The notes: generated from the sequence alone by a model not told the origin. Shown: positions 20,501-30,651, numbered from the stretch's first letter. The stretch: 64,000 bases of DNA from CAWGQN01 sp963824885 (GCA_963824885.1 CAWGQN010000004.1:1-64000), one strand, 5' to 3'. Made by a program: numbers and translations.

Positions 20501-22454
20501 TACGGTGTTGTCGGTGACGGCGACGGATCCGTCCGGGAATGTGTCGCCGCCGACGTCGGTGACGGTGGATTCTGTGCCTCCGGCGCCTCCGGTGGTGAAT
20601 CCGACGAATGGGTCGGTGGTGTCGGGGACGGCGGAGCCGGGTTCGACGGTGACGGTTTCTGGGCCGGGTCCGGTTGTGTTGTGTACGGCGACGGCTGGTC
20701 CGACGGGTGCGTTTTCATGCATGCCTGCACCCGTGCCAACCAACGGCACGATACTGACGGTCACGGCGACGGATCCGTCGGGGAATGTGTCGCCGCCGAC
20801 GTCGGTGACGGTGGATTCTGTGCCTCCGGCGCCTCCGGTGGTGAATCCGACGAATGGGTCGGTGGTGTCGGGGACGGCGGAGCCGGGTTCGACGGTGACG
20901 GTTTCTGGTCCGGGTCCGGTGGTGTTGTGTACGGCGACGGCTGGTCCGACGGGTGCGTTCTCGTGTGTTCCGTCTCCGACGCCCGGTAACGGTACGGTGT
21001 TGTCAATCACGGCGACCGACGCTGCGGGGAATGTGTCGCCCTCGACGTCGGTAACGGTGGATTCTGTGCCTCCGGCGCCTCCGGTGGTGAATCCGACGAA
21101 TGGGTCGGTGGTGTCGGGGACGGCGGAGCCGGGTTCGACGGTGACGGTTTCTGGTCCGGGTCCGGTGGTGTTGTGTACCGCGGTCGCAAGTTCGATGGGT
21201 CAATTTGCGTGTACGCCCAGTCCAGCCCCAACCAACGGTCAAGTGCTCTCGGTGACCGCAACCGACGCTGCGGGGAACGTGTCGCCGCCGACGTCGGTGA
21301 CGGTGGATACTGTGCCTCCGGCGCCTCCGGTGGTGAATCCGACGAATGGGTCGGTGGTGTCGGGGACGGCGGAGCCGGGTTCGACGGTAACGGTTACTGG
21401 GCCGGGTCCGGTGGTGTTGTGTACCGCGACGGCCGATCCGGTAACAGGTGCGTTTTCGTGTACGCCCAGCTCGACACCGCCAAACGGCACGATACTGACG
21501 GTCACGGCGACGGATCCGTCGGGGAATGTGTCGCCGCCGACGTCGGTGACGGTGGATTCTGTGCCTCCGGCGCCTCCGGTGGTGAATCCGACGAATGGGT
21601 CGGTGGTGTCGGGGACGGCGGAGCCGGGTTCGACGGTGACGGTTTCTGGTCCGGGTCCGGTGGTGTTGTGTACGGCGACGGCTGGTCCGACGGGTGCGTT
21701 CTCGTGTGTTCCGTCTCCGACGCCCGGTAACGGTACGGTGTTGTCAATCACGGCGACCGACGCTGCGGGGAATGTGTCGCCCTCGACGTCGGTAACGGTG
21801 GATTCTGTGCCTCCGGCGCCTCCGGTGGTGAATCCGACGAATGGGTCGGTGGTGTCGGGGACGGCGGAGCCGGGTTCGACGGTGACGGTTTCTGGGCCGG
21901 GTCCGGTGGTGTTGTGTACCGCGACGGCTGATTCGGTAACAGGTGCGTTTTCGTGCGTTCCGTCTCCCACGCCCGGTAACGGCACGGTCTTGTCAATCAC
22001 GGCAACCGACGCTGCGGGGAACGTCTCGCTTGTGACCTCGGTCACAGTACACGCGAATCTGTTGAGCATCGCCTTTGATTCGACAACTTTGCATCCCGGA
22101 GATACCGCTGTGGCGGTGGGTAGCGGATTTTTGCCCGGCGAGAGCGTGACCGGTGTCATGAATTCGAGTCCGCTATCGCTCGGGGTTCAGATTGCTGACA
22201 CCAATGGAACTGTCACGTTTACGTGGGTCATTCCCGACAATACTGACGCGGGCTTTCACGAGGTTGTGCTGACGGGAGAACTGTCGGGTTCCGTGTCGGG
22301 CATGATCGAGATCATTCTTCGTGAAGTCGCCGCACTCTTGGCACTTTCAGGATTGGAGACGGTGCCGAACCTCGGCGCACTGTTTCTTGTCGCTATTGGT
22401 ATTTTGGTTCTGGCAGCACGCCGTCGCTCATTGGTCTCGGTCAGGCGAACGTGA
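14571..22454 (+). CDS. Giant secreted Ig-like repeat protein with beta-helix N-terminal region
   Basis: Surface protein of 2627 residues. A signal peptide ends near TPASA|VV. Residues of roughly 60-480 resemble a right-handed parallel beta-helix, with repeated short N-rich turns such as NISNITFG. A Calx-beta-like segment (about 745-845) and about nine Big_1/invasin-like domains (to about 1665) follow. Next come one divergent and nine near-identical 82-83-residue Ig-like repeats starting VPPAPPVVNPTNGSVVSG. Each of these carries a Cys pair (VVLCTA and FSC/FAC) that could form an internal disulphide. The end is a membrane segment (LGALFLVAIGILVLAA) with an Arg-rich tail; there is no LPXTG motif. 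Adhesion is inferred. An alternative start is ATG 14610. Confidence 0.88.
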   Translation: MIPNGYKVGDPLKMRAKSIFVRRLNRIISIAVVGLLGGAGLTTAGIATPASAVVFNFTFLINDVRMIPDAVPGDGVCQTSGAIAPNPNTCTMYAAVQEANAQNTANPAATVLVSVAPLLIQGNGTTLLPTGSIMMQKAGAPPGPDGSTAAQNNPGNTSPMITTAAAMNAAAGAFVDSDSQVWFDVQGQVTFDFQNRLGSYSTQDLNPLAVMILIRGQNASLRNFSTISSNEAVIYVGTAAQNILIENGTIQNPPGNFNAERSIAIVAGAQNITISNITFGSVYRSQLLFIKNGANIANNVTVDRSDFNNDSQAIGPFDNRPTGIGVWGQTGIPVSNFRVTNSTFRDFNMGVGLFADRGDAISTAGLTLTNATIQGNTFSRSNRAITGWANAEQIYLHTPATNLAIRNNVFRWDWTTQPNAPAINSDYAGSNSGTTIEDNTIVNWDHGLANSIRLGNSLGSTIQTDRNTMSNSGGSTTAATENANTQNPLFLNSANNTIRTAFPSAAVIPVVPACSINVTLQNPSGGSGGIVSTAFPELVDVYFSQTPAAGDGLAMEQYVGRTIVNAAVNYVPVLGFTANLPYTGGPGVVRVQTIDALNRSSQYSRTVALTGTDNCPPQMWIQQALSQADPAVNRNVTFQVQSSEPLGANTLTAGDISFAGSTASNPSVVSVTQTGKTTWTVVAKANTSGTIVASIPAGSVDDPVGNVQALASNSTAAPLNFAVDPGNPNQGMPGPSIDHTVTYVSPLSIAPATISVTEAGAGVPYTVTTSKAPTADVTMTQGFAPPGLATAAPSPLVLQSTDSTVNATVTAIDNTIVDGSRPTTLSHVVTSTDPEFNGLELATIAVTVDDNDQPVAANSSFAVSSGTRLANGADAHTATTTIRNALGQAVQNAVVTFNLPAGVTANAVVGPGTTTAVSDASGVAAISITSGTPGTYSISATVNPTFDPIGSPQNITFVSAPIDAAQSALVITPAGPLVANGVAQYTATFTARDSSGNTVAFAPVFFTVGGGATGGGGVTTDSNGVASISITSTSSGSKLVSVYDGTSAAGPLLNTGNAVFVAGPADANQSTISASPTVAATGGPGSTITVQLRDINGNLLTTSGGTVTMSAPASSGVLTPVVDNGNGTYTSTLTDTVTETVTVNFTVNAVTSTNFVQVSFISGGPDAAASTLAVTPGNRLANGTDGHTATVTVRDSNNNLVAGATVAFTVCAGATPTSPTAVSDVNGIASIAVTSNTPGSCGVTATIGGVGVSGSPASVVFVVGPVDVSASSFVIDAGPKTADGVDAFTLTVTAMDSFGHVVPGVTVDFAAQAGATLGAPSGVTNGSGVASTTATATVAGTYQLSATIGGVSVPGSPQPGVFVAGPVNAGLSAYTVTAGTVLADGVAQHQATVVAKDANGNPVSGVTVNFAVPAGATGSAPSAVTDGSGTASITITSTTAGTYSIGATIAAVPVDGSPKSVTFGPGAADASTSSWVVTPPGPITADGVAAYTATATARDAFSNPVPGAMVTFTVPAQVTASAPSCTASITGMCSVTFTSTTAGSYTATAGIGANLIAPNRTLVYVAGAASTGTSTITAVPTSIPANGVAASTITVRLRDAQGNPLTASGGLVVMSASVGTISLTTDNGDGTYTATLTSTGVQGTTTPSTVSFTINAIPAAATATVILVDAVAPPPPTVNPTNGTTVSGTGQTPGDIITVRNAANVVIGTGTVAADGSFSFTIVPTPTPVNGDVLSVTETDPSGNESPPVFVTVDTVPPAPPVVNPTNGSVVSGTAEPGSTVTVSGPGPVVLCTATAGPTGAFSCMPAPVPTNGTILTVTATDPSGNVSPPTSVTVDSVPPAPPVVNPTNGSVVSGTAEPGSTVTVSGPGPVVLCTATAGPTGAFSCVPSPTPGNGTVLSITATDAAGNVSPSTSVTVDSVPPAPPVVNPTNGSVVSGTAEPGSTVTVSGPGPVVLCTATAGPTGAFSCVPSPTPGNGTVLSVTATDPSGNVSPPTSVTVDSVPPAPPVVNPTNGSVVSGTAEPGSTVTVSGPGPVVLCTATAGPTGAFSCMPAPVPTNGTILTVTATDPSGNVSPPTSVTVDSVPPAPPVVNPTNGSVVSGTAEPGSTVTVSGPGPVVLCTATAGPTGAFSCVPSPTPGNGTVLSITATDAAGNVSPSTSVTVDSVPPAPPVVNPTNGSVVSGTAEPGSTVTVSGPGPVVLCTAVASSMGQFACTPSPAPTNGQVLSVTATDAAGNVSPPTSVTVDTVPPAPPVVNPTNGSVVSGTAEPGSTVTVTGPGPVVLCTATADPVTGAFSCTPSSTPPNGTILTVTATDPSGNVSPPTSVTVDSVPPAPPVVNPTNGSVVSGTAEPGSTVTVSGPGPVVLCTATAGPTGAFSCVPSPTPGNGTVLSITATDAAGNVSPSTSVTVDSVPPAPPVVNPTNGSVVSGTAEPGSTVTVSGPGPVVLCTATADSVTGAFSCVPSPTPGNGTVLSITATDAAGNVSLVTSVTVHANLLSIAFDSTTLHPGDTAVAVGSGFLPGESVTGVMNSSPLSLGVQIADTNGTVTFTWVIPDNTDAGFHEVVLTGELSGSVSGMIEIILREVAALLALSGLETVPNLGALFLVAIGILVLAARRRSLVSVRRT
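19836..22055 (+). repeat. Nine tandem coding repeats of 246-249 bp
   Basis: Units begin GTGCCTCCGGCGCCTCC at 19836, 20082, 20328, 20574, 20820, 21066, 21312, 21561 and 21807. All are 246 bp except those at 21312 and 21807, which carry one extra codon. The first half of each unit is almost invariant at DNA level, and variation is confined to the segment after the first Cys. The pair at 19836-20327 is repeated exactly at 20574-21065, giving a 738-bp higher-order period. Confidence 0.93.
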
Positions 22455-22555
22455 ACTGCCTAGCCGACGCCGTGAGGTTCGCGACCGCGGGACAGGAGTG
22501 ATACGAGTGCAATGGTCTTGCACAATTCTCACGTTCCGCGGGTGATCAACGGAAC

Positions 22556-24862
<2,307 letters not shown>

Positions 24863-24888
24863 TGAGTGCGGTCTCCTTCTCGCGGGTT

Positions 24889-25584
24889 TCACGCGGCGGC
24901 GAGCGCCGAGATTGCCGAGTGAAAAAAGGCGAGACCGTCGGTGCCGCTTCGCATTGCGGTGGGCGTGTCCGGCCCGAAGCCCGTCTCGATTGCGTGTTCG
25001 GGGTGGGGCATCAGCCCGACGACGTTTCCCGCGGCGTTGCAAATGCCCGCGATGTCGTTCAGGGAGCCGTTGGGATTGCCGGCGACGTAACGAGCGACAA
25101 TGCGCCCGTCGCCTTCGAGTCGCGCGAGGGCATCGGTGTCGGCGATGAACGCGCCCGCGGCGTTCTTGACCGGGATCGTGATCTCATCACCCGTCGTCAA
25201 GGCAGCGGTCCACGTCGTTGATCCATTTTCAATGCGAACGCGCTGGTCGCGACAAACGAAAAGGCCGCTGTCGTTTCGAATGAAGCCGCCATCGAGAAGT
25301 CGCGCCTCGGTGAGCATCTGGAATCCATTGCAAATGCCGAGTACGGGGGTTCCGCGACGCGCGGCGTCGACAATTTCGGTCATTATCGGGGACATGCTTG
25401 CTAGGGCCCCGCACCGCAAGTAGTCTCCGTAACTGAATCCGCCCGGAAGGACTAGTGCGTCGGAGTCGTCAAGGTCGTGATTGCCATGCCAGAGACGCAC
25501 GGGTTGTGCGCCCGCAAGCCGGATTGCTCGCTGCGCGTCACGATCGTCGAGGGATCCGGGAAAGGTCACAACGCCGATTCGCAT
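24889..25584 (-). CDS. purQ: Phosphoribosylformylglycinamidine synthase subunit PurQ
   Basis: Class I glutamine amidotransferase, 231 residues, that feeds ammonia to PurL. The nucleophile is the Cys in VLGICNGFQMLTEA; the catalytic His and Glu are in LMPHPEHAIE. MRIGVVTFPGSLDDRDA is the usual N terminus. Its ATG overlaps the purS stop codon by one base (TAATG), and purL follows after a 26-base gap. Confidence 0.96.
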   Translation of the reverse strand: MRIGVVTFPGSLDDRDAQRAIRLAGAQPVRLWHGNHDLDDSDALVLPGGFSYGDYLRCGALASMSPIMTEIVDAARRGTPVLGICNGFQMLTEARLLDGGFIRNDSGLFVCRDQRVRIENGSTTWTAALTTGDEITIPVKNAAGAFIADTDALARLEGDGRIVARYVAGNPNGSLNDIAGICNAAGNVVGLMPHPEHAIETGFGPDTPTAMRSGTDGLAFFHSAISALAAA

Positions 25585-25850
25585 TAGGGTCGGTCGTCGT
25601 CGGGAGTCAGCGGGCGAATCGCAACGACGTCTTCGATGACTCCGTTACACAGCACATCGTTGGCAACTCGCGTGACGGCGGCAATTGCGGCGTCGTTGAC
25701 GGGTCCGTCCACGGTCAGTTCGAAGCGCTTGCCAACTCGGACACCACAAAACTGCCTCTCACCCGCGCGCACGAGTGCTCCGAGGACCGCCTTGCCTTGA
25801 GGGTCAAGCAATTCTGCTTTTGGCATGACCTCAACGACGATTGTGGGCAC
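25584..25850 (-). CDS. purS: Phosphoribosylformylglycinamidine synthase subunit PurS
   Basis: Small structural subunit (88 residues) that bridges PurQ and the small PurL. The family pattern is present: VVEVMPKAELLDPQGKAVLGAL then GVRVGKRFELTVDG. The start is GTG at 25850. It overlaps purQ by one base, and about 150 bases separate it from the upstream purC gene. Confidence 0.94.
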   Translation of the reverse strand: MPTIVVEVMPKAELLDPQGKAVLGALVRAGERQFCGVRVGKRFELTVDGPVNDAAIAAVTRVANDVLCNGVIEDVVAIRPLTPDDDRP

Positions 25851-26000
25851 CGAGATTCTCCCTGGTGTGGATTTTTTCGCGCGAATTGGCGTTGCGCAGC
25901 GGTTCTAATTCTACCGCCGATACGCGCGGTCGTTCGCCCGAGCGACACGAATCCCGGTGGCTGAAAATTGAATCGCCAAGGGCCGTTAGCCAACCGCGCT

Positions 26001-26918
26001 TTATTTCGCCCCCGTGAGGCGTTCGACAAGCTCGCGATACCGCTGCGACGTGCGGGTAACAATCGCGGGAGGCAAGCGAGGCGGCTCGCCCCGGTGGTCC
26101 CAGTGCGACGAAAGCCAATCGCGCACAATCTGTTTGTCGAAGCTTTCTGTTCGTCGGTCTGAGGACCACGCGGTGGCATCCCAATACCGGCTGGAGTCGC
26201 TCGTGAGCACCTCGTCCGCGAGAGTCATTATCCCGGTTGACGGGTCGGTGCCGAACTCAAATTTTGTGTCGGCAATGATCACATCGTGGCGGGCTGCAAT
26301 TGCGGCAGCTCGCTCGAAGATCGAGAGTGACCTAATACGCATGGCGGCAGCGACCCGCTCGCCGACGAGTTCGCCCGTGTCGGCGTAACTAATATTTTTG
26401 TCGTGTTGGCCCCGGGGTGCTTTCCACGCTGGCGTGTAGATCGGGTGGGGAAGGCGGTCGCCCTCTCGAAGGCCGGCCGGCAGTCGCACACCGCACACGC
26501 GCTGCGTGTCGCGGTATTCCGCCCACCCGCTTCCCGCAAGGTACCCGCGGACGACGCACTCGATTGGAAACATCGTGAGTCGCTTCACGAGCATTGCGCG
26601 CGACGCGACGCGAGTGGGAATGAGGTTTCGCACGGCGCTACGGTCGAGTTCGTGGTCGGTAATCAAGTGATTCGGCTCTCCCGTGAGCCGGTCAAACCAC
26701 CACAAGCTCAGGGTCGTTAACAGTTCGCCTTTGCCGGGGATTTCCGGCTCCAACACGTGATCGAATGCACTGATTCTGTCACTTGCCACCACGAGCACAC
26801 GACGGGCAGTGTCAACGCTGCCCGCGCCCGCTTCAATATAGATGTCGCGAACCTTGCCGGAGTAGACGTGAACCCAGCCGTCGAGGCGCGGATGCGACCG
26901 GGGATCCATTGGTGTCAC
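26001..26918 (-). CDS. purC: SAICAR synthetase
   Basis: Condenses CAIR with aspartate using ATP to give SAICAR. The 305-residue product has the N-terminal YSGKVRDIY, then VVASDRISAFDHVL, the PIECVVRGYLAGSGW signature and the IIADTKFEFG block. The length fits the long (bacterial/yeast-like) form. The start GTG 26918 overlaps the purD stop by four bases (GTGA), so translation is probably coupled; ATG 26909 is an alternative. Confidence 0.95.
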   Translation of the reverse strand: MTPMDPRSHPRLDGWVHVYSGKVRDIYIEAGAGSVDTARRVLVVASDRISAFDHVLEPEIPGKGELLTTLSLWWFDRLTGEPNHLITDHELDRSAVRNLIPTRVASRAMLVKRLTMFPIECVVRGYLAGSGWAEYRDTQRVCGVRLPAGLREGDRLPHPIYTPAWKAPRGQHDKNISYADTGELVGERVAAAMRIRSLSIFERAAAIAARHDVIIADTKFEFGTDPSTGIMTLADEVLTSDSSRYWDATAWSSDRRTESFDKQIVRDWLSSHWDHRGEPPRLPPAIVTRTSQRYRELVERLTGAK

Positions 26919-28216
26919 GGTGTCTGTCGGTCACAACCGACGGATGGCACAGTATTCCCCGCACCGTGCTCACGCTGTTCCGCAATGTCTGTTCGGAATT
27001 GTGCACCCTCGAGGTCGAGGAGCCCTACCGCCTGATACGCCCGATGCTGAGCCTCGGCAAAGTCCGTGCCGACCGCAACGATGTTGACAACCCGCCCACC
27101 GGCGGCGATCACGTCGCCGCTCTCGCTCCGCTCCGTTGCACCGTGCATGATTGTGGCTCCCGGAACCGCGGCAGCGGCCGTGAGTCCGCCAAGAACACGG
27201 CCCGTGACGGGTTCGTCGGGATACCCCTCGTTCGCGACGACGACCGTCACGGCGACGTCGAGTGCGAACTCGGGCCACGAAACGTTCGCGAGCGATCCAG
27301 CAGCGCTCGCGAACATGAGCCCGCTGAGCGGGGTGACGAGACGAGCCAACACGACTTGCGTTTCGGGGTCGCCAAATCGCGCGTTAAATTCTATGACACG
27401 TATATCGTGCGGCGTGACAATGAGGCCGCAATACAGCAGCCCAATAAACGGGGTCTGTTCGTGGGCGAGTTGCCGCACAATGGGTATTCCAATGGTCTCG
27501 ACTACCTCGGTGACGAACCCGTCGGGCAGCCACGGGACGGGCGAATACGATCCCATTCCACCCGTGTTTGGACCGGTATTCGCAGTTCCCAGGCGTTTGT
27601 AGTCGCAAGCGGGGGCGAGAGGAAGAACAGTGTGGCCGTCACTCAAGAGAAAGAGGGAAACCTCGTCGCCCTCAAGGAATTCTTCGACCAGAACGTCTCC
27701 GCGTTCGAGCCAACGGGTTGCGTGTGATTCGATCTCGTCACGGTCACTACTCACAAGAACGCCTTTGCCCGCCGCGAGACCGTCGGCTTTGACCACGAAC
27801 GGGTCGCCAAATTCGTCGAGCGCCGAGCGGACTTCGTCGAGAGTACTCGCTCGAATTGCGCGGGCGGTGGGAATATTTGCCGCCGACATAAGCCGTTTTG
27901 CGGTCATCTTGCTGCCCTCGATCGCAGCGGCGAGTTTCCCCGGGCCAAATACGGGGATTCCTCGAACTCGGAGCGCATCGGCAACTCCCGCGACGAGGGG
28001 AGCCTCAGGGCCGACGACGACGAGCTCGATGTTGTTGTCGAGAGCAAAATTCGCGACCGCCGTCGAGTCAACCGGATCGAGCGCGACGACAGTAGCTTCG
28101 GCGGCAATACCGGCGTTGCCCGGTGCGGAAAAAATGGTGTGGCCGGCGTGCTCGCTTTCGAGCGAGGCGATGATGGCGTGCTCGCGTGCTCCCGAGCCGA
28201 GGACGAGAATTCTCAC
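26915..28216 (-). CDS. purD: Phosphoribosylamine-glycine ligase (GAR synthetase)
   Basis: ATP-grasp ligase of 433 residues that joins glycine to phosphoribosylamine. The N terminus RILVLGSGAREHAI and GPEAPLVAGVAD are diagnostic, followed by the ATP-grasp Lys in FVVKADGLAAGKGV and the metal-binding EFNARFGDPETQ. I use GTG 28216, which places RILVLGSG at the start; the in-frame extension upstream (from 28246) would enter the divergent gene. It is the first gene of the minus-strand purine operon, with only 31 bases to the divergent start at 28248, so that interval must hold both promoters or they lie inside the genes. Confidence 0.95.
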   Translation of the reverse strand: MRILVLGSGAREHAIIASLESEHAGHTIFSAPGNAGIAAEATVVALDPVDSTAVANFALDNNIELVVVGPEAPLVAGVADALRVRGIPVFGPGKLAAAIEGSKMTAKRLMSAANIPTARAIRASTLDEVRSALDEFGDPFVVKADGLAAGKGVLVSSDRDEIESHATRWLERGDVLVEEFLEGDEVSLFLLSDGHTVLPLAPACDYKRLGTANTGPNTGGMGSYSPVPWLPDGFVTEVVETIGIPIVRQLAHEQTPFIGLLYCGLIVTPHDIRVIEFNARFGDPETQVVLARLVTPLSGLMFASAAGSLANVSWPEFALDVAVTVVVANEGYPDEPVTGRVLGGLTAAAAVPGATIMHGATERSESGDVIAAGGRVVNIVAVGTDFAEAQHRAYQAVGLLDLEGAQFRTDIAEQREHGAGNTVPSVGCDRQTP

Positions 28217-28247
28217 GAACAACACCCTATCTGGCAGGCTTGACACC

Positions 28248-28646
28248 GTGGCTCGAGCGAAAATACCTGTCGATGAGGGCGAGTCGGCACTTGCGATAGT
28301 GCTCGATGAGGGTCCAGCAGCGTCGAGCGACAGGATGGCCGTCGCCGTGCGATATACGCTTCAGGTTCTTGCCGAGACAGCGAAAGGGAACGCGGTCGAG
28401 GTGCGCATACCGCCGTATGGTGTGGTGCAGTGCGTGTCCGGCCCCGGGCACACGAGGGGAACGCCAGCGAACGTCGTCGAAACAGACGGCACGACGTGGC
28501 TCGCACTCGCGACGGGGCGGCTCGACTGGCAATCCGCCGTGACGAACGGCCGTGTTCGCGCCTCGGGGAGCCGTGCCGATCTGAAGGACTACCTTCCGCT
28601 GCGAGGTGCGCTTTCAGTGCTATTCAAGACGCCACCCGCCCCTTAG
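28248..28646 (+). CDS. Sterol-carrier-family protein
   Basis: Protein of 132 residues that matches the actinobacterial group annotated as sterol carrier family protein (SCP2/MDMPI-C-like), usually found beside purF or purD. Segments VRYTLQVLAETAKGNAVEVRIPPYGVVQCV and TTWLALATGRLDWQSAV show the expected beta-strand and helix pattern, ending in LKDYLPL. The ligand and role are unknown. The start is GTG 28248, divergent from purD. Conservation next to purine genes suggests a housekeeping role, an inference only. Confidence 0.75.
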   Translation: MARAKIPVDEGESALAIVLDEGPAASSDRMAVAVRYTLQVLAETAKGNAVEVRIPPYGVVQCVSGPGHTRGTPANVVETDGTTWLALATGRLDWQSAVTNGRVRASGSRADLKDYLPLRGALSVLFKTPPAP

Positions 28647-28752
28647 AAGCCCTTTTCGCGATCATACTTCTCTCTATGCGGGAATGCGACGATCCGTGAC
28701 CGAGCGAAACCTAACGCGAATACATGCGGCTCAATCGACGACAATAGAGAAC

Positions 28753-29043
28753 ATGAGCGATGACAATCGGCACGAGGTTGCCATCCGGCGGTCGCCACGA
28801 TATGCGAGGTTTGCGTGTGTCGGGTGTGGATTCGGCGCCGTCACCGCGTGGGTTCTGACAGCGGTTTTTCCCGCTGCGCTCCCGTATTCGCCGGTTCACG
28901 TCTTCGGGTTCTTAGTGCTCGTTCTTGGTGTCGCCGGTGGGGCGATCGCCGCCCTTGTTGCGCTCGCGTATGACCGCTCGAGCAGTCGGCGGCGTCTTCG
29001 GGCGATTGCCGGTAGAATTGAGGCGAATTCAACCCAGACGTAA
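28753..29043 (+). CDS. Small two-helix membrane protein
   Basis: Hypothetical protein of 96 residues. Two strongly hydrophobic segments (about 26-46 and 50-72) lie between a charged N terminus (MSDDNRHEVAIRRSPRYAR) and a basic C terminus (YDRSSSRRRLRAIAGRIEAN). I start at ATG 28753, after which the charged N terminus looks natural. It is 27 bases upstream of purF and probably in the same transcript. I do not recognise a family. Confidence 0.62.
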   Translation: MSDDNRHEVAIRRSPRYARFACVGCGFGAVTAWVLTAVFPAALPYSPVHVFGFLVLVLGVAGGAIAALVALAYDRSSSRRRLRAIAGRIEANSTQT

Positions 29044-29070
29044 GTCACGTCAGAGTTAGGGGCATCCGCA

Positions 29071-30651
29071 GTGGTCGGAGGCGACGGTCTTGTTAATCAC
29101 GAACTCCTTCCCGGTGAAAAAGGTCCACAAGACGCGTGCGGCGTCTTCGGGGTGTGGGCTCCGGGCGAAGAGGTTGCGAAACTCGCGTATTTTGCGCTGT
29201 ACGCGTTGCAACACCGCGGTCAAGAATCCGCCGGAATCGCGACGAGCGACGGCACAAAGATTCTCATTTACAAAGACATGGGCCTCGTTTCACAAGTGTT
29301 CACCGAGGCAACGCTCAACACGCTCGGCGGGCACGTCGCGGTTGGCCACAATCGGTACTCGACGACGGGAACCTCACGGTGGCAAAATGCGCAGCCCACC
29401 CTCGGGCGAACCGCGAGCGGGACGATTGCGCTCGGGCACAACGGCAATCTCACGAACACGGCCCAATTGCTTCAATTGGTCCGCGAGCGCTACTCGAAAA
29501 TCGACGGCGAACTCTCTCACGGGAGCACAACCGACACGGCCGTTCTCACCGCGTTGCTCACGGGTGATCTCGACCACACGCTCGAGGCCACGGCAGCCGA
29601 GATGTTTTCGCGCGTGCTCGGCGCATTTTCGCTTGTTTTTATGGATGAGACGACTCTTTATGCGGCGCGTGATCCGCAAGGGGTTCGACCGCTCGTGTTG
29701 GGGCGTCTCGAACGCGGTTGGGTGGTAGCGAGCGAAAGCGCTGCGCTCGACATCGTCGGGGCGTCGTTTGTGCGCGAGGTCGAACCGGGCGAACTCATTG
29801 CAATTGACGAAAACGGGCTGCGGTCACAGCGCTTCGCCGAGGCTAAGCCGGCCGGTTGCGTCTTTGAATACGTCTACCTTGCGCGCCCAGACACCGAGAT
29901 TGCGGGGCGCGGGGTTTACGAAGCGCGCGTTGAAATGGGCGCAAGACTCGCAGCCGAACACCCCGGCGATGCCGACCTCGTCATTCCCACGCCCGAATCG
30001 GGCACTCCGGCTGCGATTGGATACGCGCAAGCCTCGGGAATTCCCTTCGGCCAGGGGTTGGTCAAGAATGCCTATGTCGGGCGAACGTTCATCCAGCCGT
30101 CGGAAACGATCCGTCAGCGAGGGATCAAACTCAAGCTCAATCCGCTCAAGGAGGTTATTAAGGGAAAGCGATTGATTGTTGTTGACGATTCGATTGTGCG
30201 CGGAAACACGCAGCGGGCGCTTGTGTCAATGTTGCGCGAAGCGGGCGCGGCGGAGGTTCACGTTCGAATATCAAGCCCGCCAATACGGTGGCCGTGTTTT
30301 TACGGCATTGATTTTGCATCGCGCGCAGAACTCATCGCGACTGGTTTGAGCATTGATGAAGTGCAGCAGTCAATCGGCGCCGATTCCCTCGAGTACCTTT
30401 CTGAAGAGGGCATGGTCGCGGCGACGGAACAGCCGCGAGAGCGTTTGTGCACCGCGTGCTTTTCGGGCGACTATCCCATTCCCCTCCCCGATGCCCACCA
30501 CATGGGAAAGAACATTCTGGAGTGGGAAACGTCAAATGTCGACCCAGCACGGGAACTTGAGGGCGTGTTTGGCTCCGGTGTCGCGGACAAAAAGGAATCC
30601 GGAACCGGAGTGCGCCGTGATTATCACGGTAGCGAAGAGCGACTCGAGTGA
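29071..30651 (+). CDS. purF: Amidophosphoribosyltransferase
   Basis: Commits PRPP to purine synthesis by making phosphoribosylamine from glutamine; 526 residues. A propeptide of about 22 residues precedes the catalytic Cys in DACGVFGVWAPG. The glutaminase domain continues with YFALYALQHRGQESAG and GHNRYSTTG, and the PRPP loop is LIVVDDSIVRGNTQ. A CxxCF-type segment (LCTACFSGDYPIP) near the end is consistent with the Bacillus-type Fe-S-containing form. The start GTG 29071 follows TTAGGGG. The last four bases overlap purM. Confidence 0.96.
   Translation: MVGGDGLVNHELLPGEKGPQDACGVFGVWAPGEEVAKLAYFALYALQHRGQESAGIATSDGTKILIYKDMGLVSQVFTEATLNTLGGHVAVGHNRYSTTGTSRWQNAQPTLGRTASGTIALGHNGNLTNTAQLLQLVRERYSKIDGELSHGSTTDTAVLTALLTGDLDHTLEATAAEMFSRVLGAFSLVFMDETTLYAARDPQGVRPLVLGRLERGWVVASESAALDIVGASFVREVEPGELIAIDENGLRSQRFAEAKPAGCVFEYVYLARPDTEIAGRGVYEARVEMGARLAAEHPGDADLVIPTPESGTPAAIGYAQASGIPFGQGLVKNAYVGRTFIQPSETIRQRGIKLKLNPLKEVIKGKRLIVVDDSIVRGNTQRALVSMLREAGAAEVHVRISSPPIRWPCFYGIDFASRAELIATGLSIDEVQQSIGADSLEYLSEEGMVAATEQPRERLCTACFSGDYPIPLPDAHHMGKNILEWETSNVDPARELEGVFGSGVADKKESGTGVRRDYHGSEERLE

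Noticed and set aside
19836..22055. CRISPR-like array because of the evenly spaced repeats
   Set aside because: The unit is 246-249 bp, the period is a multiple of three apart from no exceptions, and it encodes a recognisable Ig-like domain; no short repeat-spacer structure exists.
19640..22159. Long open frames on the minus strand opposite the giant gene's repeats, with their own repeating protein pattern
   Set aside because: They mirror the 246-bp coding repeats, lack ribosome sites, and have no family character; the plus frame has signal peptide, domains and anchor.
28217..28247. Purine riboswitch between purD and the divergent gene
   Set aside because: Only 31 bases separate the starts, too few for an aptamer and expression platform.
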